Assembly (NCBI RefSeq): GCF_001542405.1
Contig: NZ_LNCD01000051.1
Coordinates: forward strand, 1 to 64,000
DNA from: Rhizobium altiplani
Lineage (GTDB): Bacteria > Pseudomonadota > Alphaproteobacteria > Rhizobiales > Rhizobiaceae
DNA length: 64,000 nucleotides
Direction of reading: 5' to 3'
Of the stretch, positions 57,517 through 64,000 are shown in pieces. Numbering within the stretch: position 1 is the stretch's first letter; each line of letters opens with the position of its first letter. The position numbers and the translations under genes are program-made. The notes under the pieces were generated by a model, which saw only the letters and a program-made list of their open reading frames with translations, had not been told where the DNA came from and did no database searches.

Positions 57517-58563
57517 CTAACGATAGATCAGCCAATCCTTGGGTACAGTCGCGACATTGGTCACGCCGTGCACGGAAACGCTGTCTCCGCCCGATGCCTT
57601 CGCCATGCCAAGCGCCTGTTCGGCAAAGGCCATCAAGGAATCGGCTGTGCGTGCCTGCTTGGACATGCATATCCCCACGGCCAGCGACAGAACCGCCGCC
57701 TGTTTACCAGTTACCGGGTGTGCAACGGAAATTCCCTTCAAGCGATCGCGAAGCCGGTCGACAAGCCGCATGATCTCGGATTCGTCGGCGGTCCGGAAAA
57801 CGAAGCCGAAACGGCCGCGGTCGAATCGGCAGGCAACATCCTCCTTGCCGAACACAGCGCGGATCAATTCCCCCGTTTTCTTCAGAACAGGCTCGATGAG
57901 ATTCGGAATGTTCGCAATTGTCTCGTAGTTGTCGATGTCCGCAAACGCGATTCCACACAGGTCCGGCAGGCCTGCCTTCTCATAGATTCTCGCGAGCTCC
58001 TTGTTGAATACCCGGCGATTGCCCAATCCGGTCACGGCATCGGTGAATCTTGCGGCGTTCGCGGCGGCTGCCTCCCGCTGCACCTCTTCGAGCTTCTGCG
58101 ATTTTTCGACAACCTTCGAGGCGAGCATGGCGCTGTGTGCCGCGCGGGCGTGCGTTGCCGAACTTACCGATTGGAGCGAATGGGTGAGGGCACCCTTGTC
58201 GTTTAGATCGTTACTGTCGAATATCCGCGCAGCCTGGTTGATGACACTGCCGTAGCGCGAGAGCGCCGACTTCTCCTCGTCGAGCAAGGACAGGATGCTT
58301 TGCAGCTCTTGCTGTACTTGGCTCGAGCGTGCTTCAAGCTGACCGGCCTCGAAATGATGCGGCAGATACCGGCGGCCAAGTCGATCCAGGGCCTCCTGCG
58401 TCTTTATCGCGCCGAGCGACTTGATCTCGCGAGCGAGATCAGGCGCGTTGCCGGTCATCGCCTCGAATACAAGCTCATAATTCCTTGGCAGGCCCTCGAT
58501 GCCTAGTTGCTGCAGAATCGTTGCAACGCGAAAGGCGAGATTCGTAGATGTGTTAGGCTGCAC
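57517..58563 (-). CDS. Protein with a degenerate GGDEF domain
   Basis: The GTG at 58563 has GGAGAG 7 nt upstream and gives 348 residues. The first 165 residues are helical without membrane segments. The GGDEF-like domain runs from about 173 to 340, with the opening DAVTGLGNRRVFN intact. The active-site motif is lost: where GGDEF is expected the protein reads DRGRF (248-252), so the metal/catalytic acids are gone. It is unlikely to make cyclic di-GMP and may bind a nucleotide or another protein instead. Confidence 0.82.
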   Translation of the reverse strand: MQPNTSTNLAFRVATILQQLGIEGLPRNYELVFEAMTGNAPDLAREIKSLGAIKTQEALDRLGRRYLPHHFEAGQLEARSSQVQQELQSILSLLDEEKSALSRYGSVINQAARIFDSNDLNDKGALTHSLQSVSSATHARAAHSAMLASKVVEKSQKLEEVQREAAAANAARFTDAVTGLGNRRVFNKELARIYEKAGLPDLCGIAFADIDNYETIANIPNLIEPVLKKTGELIRAVFGKEDVACRFDRGRFGFVFRTADESEIMRLVDRLRDRLKGISVAHPVTGKQAAVLSLAVGICMSKQARTADSLMAFAEQALGMAKASGGDSVSVHGVTNVATVPKDWLIYR

Positions 58564-59107
58564 CAGATGCTCTCCGACGTGACGCTGCGTTATCGTCAAC
58601 GAATTGCACCTAGGGCGGTGACCCCGATGCACTTTCGTCGAGGTAGGCAAGATATGCTGTGAATCTCGGCGGCCTTCATCGGGTTTGCCGAGGGCATGAG
58701 GCAGGGGTGATAAAGCGCCGCTGGCGCATCATGCGTAAGCGGCAAAGCAACTTAGAGGAATGTTATCTACCGAGCTCAATTAAAACGAGGTAAATTAGTG
58801 TTTGCGGCCCCCGGCTTTGGGCGAGAAACATGGTGGCACGGCCAAATGCGTAAACCAGACACCGCTGGCAGGCGGGGCAGGCGTCAGGGACAGGTGGTTA
58901 TTTCCGCGTGGCTCTAAAGGCACGTCTTTAATATTGCATTGAATTTTCTCGGAGAACTTGGCTCGCTAAAAACAATTCGCGGACTGTCATCGTTTTGTCT
59001 CCAAAGCTGCTTGACACTCAAATGCGAACCCCTTAGTTAGCCGCTCATCGAAGCGGCGAAGTTGCTTTGACACGGACGCGAAAGCTTCCGGATCGCTTGA
59101 AATGAAT
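58564..59107. other. Long intergenic region upstream of the tRNA-Asp pair
   Basis: These 544 nt contain no supported protein gene. The 3' part holds the tRNA promoter candidate. The middle has short hairpins (for example GCGCCGCTGGCGC near 58714) that do not point to a known RNA. Confidence 0.45.
59010..59038 (+). promoter_or_regulatory. Candidate promoter of the tRNA-Asp genes
   Basis: CTTGAC (59010-59015), the alphaproteobacterial -35 consensus, is followed after 17 nt by TTAGTT (59033-59038) as a weak -10. Transcription would start about 60 nt upstream of the first tRNA. Confidence 0.45.
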
Positions 59108-59184
59108 GCGGGTGTAGCTCAGTCGGTTAGAGTGCCGGCCTGTCACGCCGGAGGTCGCGGGTTCGAGCCCCGTCACTCGCGCCA
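59108..59184 (+). tRNA. tRNA-Asp (GTC), copy 1
   Basis: The 77-nt sequence folds as a full cloverleaf. The acceptor stem GCGGGTG pairs with CACTCGC (one wobble). The anticodon loop CTGTCAC carries GTC for Asp, the T-loop is GGTTCGAGCCC and the discriminator is G. CCA is encoded. An identical copy begins 52 nt downstream. Confidence 0.96.
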
Positions 59185-59236
59185 TTTCAAGAAAGGCGCT
59201 GCATAGTGCTTGATCCGATCTTTTTGTCCATGATGC

Positions 59237-59313
59237 GCGGGTGTAGCTCAGTCGGTTAGAGTGCCGGCCTGTCACGCCGGAGGTCGCGGGTTCGAGCCCC
59301 GTCACTCGCGCCA
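59237..59313 (+). tRNA. tRNA-Asp (GTC), copy 2
   Basis: This is identical base for base to copy 1, including the encoded CCA. The 52-nt spacer is unrelated to the sequence upstream of copy 1, so the duplication covers little more than the tRNA itself. The two are likely transcribed together. Confidence 0.96.
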
Positions 59314-59631
59314 TTCTCTCTTGTTCCTCTCTATATTGCGTCTCGGTGATAGCCGATTTCGCTGTTCTCTCTCTGCTCGGGCTTTGTCCTTTGCCGTTAG
59401 CCATGCAATATCCGACGGGCTGGCATGCAGCTGAATCAACTTGTGTGGATTTGTCGCGACATCATTGCATCTGCTTGATAATGTCGCGCCTCGACAGTCG
59501 AATTGGTGCTCTAAAAGTCTTGCGCCGTGGCGCTGGCTGCGCTAACCACGGCTCTGTTGCAACGCACGTTCGCTTGCCGGGCAATTGCCCAGTTGCGCCG
59601 CCTGGCGCAGCCGCAAGCAGGGAAGAACCTG
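59314..59631 (+). other. Upstream region of the nuo operon
   Basis: No gene is supported in these 318 nt. Near the nuoA start there is a 12-bp perfect palindrome GGGCAATTGCCC (59579-59590) and a hairpin TGCGCC-GCCT-GGCGCA (59594-59609), both in the presumed leader. The nuo promoter must lie here or upstream but cannot be named. Confidence 0.5.
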
Positions 59632-59997
59632 ATGACTGGACTGCTCAGTTCCTATATTCCGATCGCTATCTTCATTGCTATCGCCCTTGTGATCGGCCTG
59701 GCGCTTCTGATTGCGCCGTTTGCCGTTGCCTTCAAGGCGCCTGATTCGGAAAAGCTTTCGGCCTTCGAGTGCGGCTTCAACGCATTCGACGACGCTCGCA
59801 TGAAGTTCGATATCCGCTTCTATCTGGTGTCGATCCTCTTCATCATCTTCGACCTCGAAGTCGCCTTCCTGTTCCCGTGGGCCGTTTCTTTCGGCGCGAT
59901 CGGTTGGTTCGGTTTCTGGTCCATGATGGTCTTCCTCGGCGTGCTGACCATCGGCTTTATCTATGAATGGAAAAAGGGAGCCCTGGAATGGGAGTAG
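59632..59997 (+). CDS. nuoA: NADH-quinone oxidoreductase subunit A
   Basis: NuoA is a membrane subunit of complex I. The start [14 protein letters not shown] at 59632 with AGGGAAG upstream gives 121 residues and three transmembrane helices. The conserved loop [22 protein letters not shown] is cut here to its core; its cysteine and acidic residues lie near the quinone channel. nuoB starts inside its last codons (10-nt overlap). Confidence 0.97.
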   Translation: MTGLLSSYIPIAIFIAIALVIGLALLIAPFAVAFKAPDSEKLSAFECGFNAFDDARMKFDIRFYLVSILFIIFDLEVAFLFPWAVSFGAIGWFGFWSMMVFLGVLTIGFIYEWKKGALEWE

Positions 59998-60572
59998 CCC
60001 CAAGCGATAAGGCGCTCGTTGCGCCGCACCCGAAAGGCATCATTGATCCCGCTACGGGCAAGCCGATCGGCAGCGACAGCGCCTTCTTCGGCGAAATCAA
60101 CGATGAGTTGGCCGACAAGGGCTTTCTCGTTACGTCGACCCGCGACCTGATCACCTGGGCCCGCACTGGCTCGCTGATGTGGATGCAGTTCGGTCTCGCC
60201 TGCTGCGCCGTTGAAGGCCTGATGCAGGTTTCCGGTCCGCGTTACGACATGGAGCGCTTCGGTGTTGCTCCGCGCGCTTCGCCGCGCCAGTCCGACGTCA
60301 TGATCGTTGCCGGCACGCTGACCAACAAGATGGCGCCTGCGCTCCGCAAGGTCTACGACCAGATGCCCGAGCCGCGTTACGTCATTTCGATGGGCTCCTG
60401 CGCAAACGGCGGCGGCTACTATCATTATTCCTATTCGGTCGTGCGTGGCTGCGACCGTGTCGTTCCTGTCGATATCTACGTGCCGGGCTGTCCCCCCACG
60501 GCGGAAGCGCTGCTCTACGGGGTGTTGCTTCTGCAGAAGAAGATCCGTCGAACCGGAACGATCGAGCGCTAA
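59988..60572 (+). CDS. nuoB: NADH-quinone oxidoreductase subunit B
   Basis: NuoB carries the terminal iron-sulfur cluster N2 beside the quinone site. The start [11 protein letters not shown] at 59988 gives 194 residues. Cluster ligands are in [19 protein letters not shown] and [10 protein letters not shown]. The gene overlaps nuoA by 10 nt, and nuoC follows after 15 nt. Confidence 0.97.
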   Translation: MGVAPSDKALVAPHPKGIIDPATGKPIGSDSAFFGEINDELADKGFLVTSTRDLITWARTGSLMWMQFGLACCAVEGLMQVSGPRYDMERFGVAPRASPRQSDVMIVAGTLTNKMAPALRKVYDQMPEPRYVISMGSCANGGGYYHYSYSVVRGCDRVVPVDIYVPGCPPTAEALLYGVLLLQKKIRRTGTIER

Positions 60573-60587
60573 GGGCGGAGGACTGTC

Positions 60588-61190
60588 ATGAGTGAAGCCT
60601 TGAGCGAACTGTCCTCGTATCTCCGCGAGATGCGTGGCGATCTCTTTCTTGATGCATCCATCAGCTATGACGAGCTGAACGTATCCGCTACGCCGGAAAC
60701 GATTCTGGCGCTGCTGACGTTCCTGCGCGACGACGCACGTTGCGGCTTTATCAGCATGATCGATATCTGCGGTGTCGACTGGCCGCAGCGCGAAAAGCGT
60801 TTCGATGTCGTTTATCACCTGCTGTCGCCGAAGCAGAACCTGCGCATCCGCATCAAGGTTGCTGTGGCTGACGGCGAGTCCGTGCCGTCGGCAACCGCGG
60901 TTTACAAGGGTGCCGAGTGGTTCGAGCGTGAAGCCTGGGACATGTACGGCATTCCGTTCTCCGGCCATGCCGACCTGCGCCGTCTTCTCACCGATTACGG
61001 CTTTGAAGGCCATCCGCTGCGCAAGGACTTCCCGACGACTGGCTACGTCGAAGTGCGTTATGACGATGCCGCCAAGCGCGTCGTCTACGAACCCGTCGAA
61101 CTGAAGCAGGAATTCCGCAATTTCGACTTCATGTCCCCTTGGGAAGGCACCGAATATGTGCTGCCGGGAGACGAGAAGGCGGCGAAGTGA
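60588..61190 (+). CDS. nuoC: NADH-quinone oxidoreductase subunit C
   Basis: NuoC is a peripheral-arm subunit (30-kDa homologue) of 200 residues, with the signature [19 protein letters not shown] followed by HPLRKDFP. NuoC and NuoD are separate genes here, unlike the fused enterobacterial form. nuoD follows after 73 nt. Confidence 0.97.
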   Translation: MSEALSELSSYLREMRGDLFLDASISYDELNVSATPETILALLTFLRDDARCGFISMIDICGVDWPQREKRFDVVYHLLSPKQNLRIRIKVAVADGESVPSATAVYKGAEWFEREAWDMYGIPFSGHADLRRLLTDYGFEGHPLRKDFPTTGYVEVRYDDAAKRVVYEPVELKQEFRNFDFMSPWEGTEYVLPGDEKAAK

Positions 61191-61263
61191 AGATGAGGCT
61201 CGGATTTCTTGAAGCCTCTCTGTTTGCCGTCTCATGCCAATTGCCAGCGCGGAGCGCGTCGCT

Positions 61264-62454
61264 ATGACTGAACATAACGTTCGCAATTTTACGATCAATT
61301 TCGGACCGGAACACCCGTCCGCGCACGGTGTTCTGCGTCTCGTGCTCGAACTCGATGGCGAAATCATCGAGCGCGTCGATCCGCACATCGGCCTGCTGCA
61401 CCGCGGCACCGAGAAGCTGATCGAGACGAAGACCTACCTGCAGGCCGTCCCTTATTTCGATCGCCTCGACTACGTCGCGCCGATGAATCAGGAACACGCT
61501 TTCGCGCTCGCCGTCGAAAAGATGCTGAAGCTCGAAATTCCGATTCGCGGCCAGCTGATTCGAGTTCTGTACTCCGAAATTGGCCGAATCTTGTCTCACA
61601 TAATGAACGTGACGACGCAGGCCATGGACGTTGGCGCGATGACGCCGCCGGTCTGGGGCTTCGAAGAACGCGAAAAGCTGATGGTGTTTTATGAGCGCGC
61701 CTGTGGCGCCCGTATGCACTCGGCCTATTTTCGTCCGGGCGGCGTTCATCAGGATCTCCCGCCGGAGCTTGTCGAGGATATCGGCAAGTGGTGCGATCCG
61801 TTCCTGAAGATCCTCGACGATATCGAAGGCCTGTTGACTGACAACCGCATCTTCAAGCAGCGTAACGTCGATATCGGCGTCGTATCGCTGGCGGATGCCT
61901 GGTCGTGGGGCTTCTCGGGTGTGATGGTTCGCGGTTCCGGCGCCGCCTGGGACCTGCGCCGCTCGCAGCCTTACGAATGCTATTCCGATCTCGAATTCGA
62001 CATTCCGATCGGCAAGAACGGCGACTGCTACGACCGCTACCTGATCCGCATGATCGAGATGCGCCAGTCGGTTCGCATCATGAAGCAGTGCGTCGAGCGC
62101 CTGATGGGCAGCGCCAAGACCGGCCCTGTTTCGTCGATCGACGGTAAGGTCGTGCCGCCGAAGCGCGGCGAGATGAAGCGTTCGATGGAAGCGCTCATCC
62201 ATCACTTCAAGCTTTACACCGAAGGCTATCACGTGCCGGCCGGCGAAGTGTACGCGGCCGTCGAAGCGCCGAAGGGCGAATTTGGCGTCTACGTCGTCGC
62301 CGATGGCAGCAACAAGCCGTACCGCTGCAAGATCCGTGCACCGGGCTACGCCCACCTGCAGGCGATGGACTTCCTCTGCAAGGGTCACATGCTCGCTGAC
62401 GTGACGGCCGTGCTCGGCTCGCTCGACATCGTGTTCGGCGAGGTGGACCGCTAA
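61264..62454 (+). CDS. nuoD: NADH-quinone oxidoreductase subunit D
   Basis: NuoD (49-kDa homologue) forms the quinone pocket with NuoB. The start [22 protein letters not shown] at 61264 gives 396 residues; an upstream in-frame ATG at 61234 is less likely. Conserved features are [24 protein letters not shown] and the C-terminal DIVFGEVDR. Its stop overlaps the next gene by 1 nt (TAATG). Confidence 0.97.
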   Translation: MTEHNVRNFTINFGPEHPSAHGVLRLVLELDGEIIERVDPHIGLLHRGTEKLIETKTYLQAVPYFDRLDYVAPMNQEHAFALAVEKMLKLEIPIRGQLIRVLYSEIGRILSHIMNVTTQAMDVGAMTPPVWGFEEREKLMVFYERACGARMHSAYFRPGGVHQDLPPELVEDIGKWCDPFLKILDDIEGLLTDNRIFKQRNVDIGVVSLADAWSWGFSGVMVRGSGAAWDLRRSQPYECYSDLEFDIPIGKNGDCYDRYLIRMIEMRQSVRIMKQCVERLMGSAKTGPVSSIDGKVVPPKRGEMKRSMEALIHHFKLYTEGYHVPAGEVYAAVEAPKGEFGVYVVADGSNKPYRCKIRAPGYAHLQAMDFLCKGHMLADVTAVLGSLDIVFGEVDR

Positions 62455-62726
62455 TGAAGCTGCTGCCGCTTGCCACCATCGCTCTTTTCACTGCCTCCGG
62501 GGCTTTCGCCCAGGAGGTTGGGGGAATGGGTCCAAAGCTGGGCCAGAGCGAGGTGCAGCCGCCGGCAGCAAAAGCCTCCATGGGCGAGCTTTTGTCCAAG
62601 GGCTATGAAATCAAGGCTGCCGTTCCGAACGGCGGCAAGTTCGTTGTGTTTTTGCAAAAAGACCAGTCGGCCTACGCTTGCGAGATGAAGTCTCTGACGG
62701 CATCGCAGTGTGGGACCCTAAACTGA
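62454..62726 (+). CDS. Small exported protein inside the nuo operon
   Basis: The 90-residue product starts in the nuoD stop (TAATG), so it is translationally coupled. A signal peptide (LLPLATIALFTASGAFAQE) precedes a mature part of about 70 residues with two cysteines (YACEMKSLTASQCGTLN), probably a disulfide. The block GELLSKGYEIKAAVPNGG leads into a FVVFLQKDQSAYAC strand. I do not recognise a named family. nuoE follows after 16 nt, so the gene is embedded in the operon rather than appended. Confidence 0.85.
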   Translation: MKLLPLATIALFTASGAFAQEVGGMGPKLGQSEVQPPAAKASMGELLSKGYEIKAAVPNGGKFVVFLQKDQSAYACEMKSLTASQCGTLN

Positions 62727-62742
62727 CAAGGCGTGAGGAAGA

Positions 62743-63879
62743 ATGTCCGTTCGTCGATTAGCCGAAGATCAATTCCAGCCTGCCGCGTTCGCCTTCAATG
62801 ACGAGAACGCGGTTTGGGCGGAAAAGACGATCAAGAAATATCCCGCAGGCCGTCAGCAATCCGCGGTCATCCCGCTGTTGATGCGGGCGCAGGAACAGGA
62901 TGGTTGGGTCACCCGCGCCGCGATCGAAAAGGTCGCCGACATGCTCGACATGGCCTATATCCGAGTTCTCGAAGTTGCGACTTTCTACACGCAGTTCCAG
63001 CTGAACCCGGTCGGCACCCGCGCCCACATCCAGGTGTGCGGCACGACGCCTTGCATGCTGCGCGGTTCGGAAAGCCTGATGGCCGTTTGCAAGAGCAAGA
63101 TCCATCATCACCCCTTCGAGCGTAACGCTGAAGGCACGCTCTCTTGGGAAGAAGTCGAATGTCTCGGGGCCTGCGTCAACGCGCCCATGGTGATGATCGG
63201 CAAGGATACTTATGAGGACCTGACGCCGGAACGTCTCGAAGAGATCATTGATACCTTCGAAGCCGGCAATGGCGCCAGCATCACGCCCGGCCCGCAGATT
63301 GATCGTCACTTCTCCTCCCCCGAGGGTGGTCCGACGACGCTCGTAGCCGACGAGCCGAAGGCCAAGAGGGTTTCCGCCAAGAAGGCTGTCGAGGATGCCG
63401 TGACGGCAACCGTTGACGCAGCCCCGGTTCCCCCGTCTGAGGCCGCACGTGCAAAGAGCGCTGACGCCGAGACCAATGCTGCGCTGAAGACGCCGGCCAC
63501 CGCGCCGAAGGCGGCCGCAAAGAACGTCAAGGCTGTCGAAGAGCAGCCGGCGCCGGCGACGGCCGCACAGGCCGCTGCTATTGGCAAGCCCTCCCTCAGC
63601 GACAAGAACCGCCCGGCGGGCATCGAGAAGCCCGCGACGCCTGACGATCTGAAGTTGATCTCCGGCGTCGGCCCGAAGATCGAGGCGACACTGCATGAGA
63701 TCGGCATCTTCACCTTCGCGCAGGTCGCGGGCTGGAAGAAGGCTGAGCGCGAATGGGTCGACGGATACCTGAATTTCAAGGGCCGCATCGAGCGCGACGA
63801 CTGGGTCAAGCAGGCCAAGGCGCTCGCCAAGGGCGGCGAAGCCGAATACATTAAAGTCTTCGGTAAGAAGCCGCGGTAA
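62743..63879 (+). CDS. nuoE: NADH-quinone oxidoreductase subunit E with C-terminal HhH extension
   Basis: NuoE is the 24-kDa-type subunit with a [2Fe-2S] cluster in the NADH-oxidising module. Residues 1-175 are the normal subunit; cluster ligands are C99 and C104 (CGTTPCMLRGS) and C140 and C144 (ECLGACVNAPMV). Residues 180-300 form a low-complexity Ala/Lys/Pro/Glu linker. Residues 300-378 form a helix-hairpin-helix domain (DDLKLISGVGPKIEATLHEIG), as found in DNA-binding or protein-docking modules. The total of 378 residues is about twice the usual NuoE. Confidence 0.95.
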   Translation: MSVRRLAEDQFQPAAFAFNDENAVWAEKTIKKYPAGRQQSAVIPLLMRAQEQDGWVTRAAIEKVADMLDMAYIRVLEVATFYTQFQLNPVGTRAHIQVCGTTPCMLRGSESLMAVCKSKIHHHPFERNAEGTLSWEEVECLGACVNAPMVMIGKDTYEDLTPERLEEIIDTFEAGNGASITPGPQIDRHFSSPEGGPTTLVADEPKAKRVSAKKAVEDAVTATVDAAPVPPSEAARAKSADAETNAALKTPATAPKAAAKNVKAVEEQPAPATAAQAAAIGKPSLSDKNRPAGIEKPATPDDLKLISGVGPKIEATLHEIGIFTFAQVAGWKKAEREWVDGYLNFKGRIERDDWVKQAKALAKGGEAEYIKVFGKKPR

Positions 63880-63889
63880 GGGGTGAAGC

Positions 63890-64000
63890 ATGTTACAAGA
63901 TAAGGATCGCATCTTTACCAACATCTACGGCCTCAAGGACAAATCCCTGAAGGGCGCGATGGCACGCGGCCACTGGGACGGCACCAAGCAGATCCTCGAA
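63890..64000 (+). CDS. nuoF: NADH-quinone oxidoreductase subunit F (3' end outside window)
   Basis: NuoF binds NADH and FMN. The 37 visible codons ([20 protein letters not shown], then [13 protein letters not shown]) match the N-terminus of the 51-kDa subunit. An AGGGG-type site precedes the ATG, 10 nt after nuoE. The gene is cut by the window edge. Confidence 0.93.
   Translation, partial: MLQDKDRIFTNIYGLKDKSLKGAMARGHWDGTKQILE

Noticed and set aside
59045..59404. Minus-strand open frame with a repeated peptide TGLEPATSGVTGRHSNRLSYTR-like
   Set aside because: It is the antisense translation of the two tRNA-Asp genes. The repeat is a known annotation artefact and there is no ribosome-binding site or protein family.

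Overview
The window is a 64 kb stretch of chromosome from an alphaproteobacterium of the order Rhizobiales. It is most probably a Rhizobiaceae member near Rhizobium/Sinorhizobium; the genus cannot be settled from sequence alone. Supporting signs are the GC-rich third codon positions, the str-S10-spc-alpha ribosomal gene order without rpmJ, a zinc-free 101-residue S14, the dctBD/dctA divergon, an FMN riboswitch ahead of a RibN-like carrier, and a long NuoE. Almost everything is core-genome material. I see no insertion sequence, prophage, CRISPR array or genomic island.

Layout. 1-16.1 kb: the 3' end of the str operon (tuf, cut by the window edge), then S10 (rpsJ to rpsQ), spc (rplN to adk) and alpha (rpsM to rplQ) clusters. 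They are punctuated by several hairpins, some of terminator type. 16.3-28.4 kb: a mixed housekeeping block with a VOC protein, the MsrPQ methionine sulfoxide repair pair, ilvD, an LprI-like exported protein, a Deg protease coupled to rarA, a DUF1883 protein, a DapA-fold protein lacking its catalytic Tyr and Lys and preceded by a 51-residue one-helix membrane protein, an APH-like kinase, a DoxX protein and a DUF4239 protein. 28.5-32.7 kb (minus strand): rplM-rpsI, a small monooxygenase-like protein, an agmatinase-family gene, argC and a TauE/SafE carrier. 32.9-38.1 kb: a PaaI-type thioesterase, an ECHDC3-type crotonase, an EamA carrier, a small exported protein, a CoA-binding protein, metY and a cupin.

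38.2-43.0 kb is a complete C4-dicarboxylate uptake system: DctB (sensor) and DctD (sigma-54 activator) divergent from DctA (carrier). A clear -24/-12 promoter and two dyads, probable DctD sites, lie between them. 43.0-45.6 kb carries a cytochrome P450 and a membrane diguanylate cyclase. 46.0-51.5 kb is the proteostasis cluster clpP-clpX-lon-hupB. 51.6-55.0 kb holds an FMN riboswitch with a RibN-like transporter, then a Pho-box-like repeat in front of an exported phytase-like esterase. 55.1-58.6 kb has an aldo/keto reductase, a cupin, a methyltransferase and a protein with a degenerate GGDEF domain. 59.1-64 kb has two identical tRNA-Asp genes and the start of the complex I operon nuoABCD-x-EF, with a small exported protein (x) between nuoD and nuoE and a helix-hairpin-helix extension on NuoE. 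nuoF is cut by the window edge.

I did not find a convincing undescribed multi-gene system. The best leads are the DapA-like protein with its micro-protein, the exported protein inside the nuo operon with the NuoE extension, the Pho-box/phytase-like unit, the DctD site abutting the dctB start, and the structured lon upstream region. All functions are assigned by reading motifs; no database search was possible.
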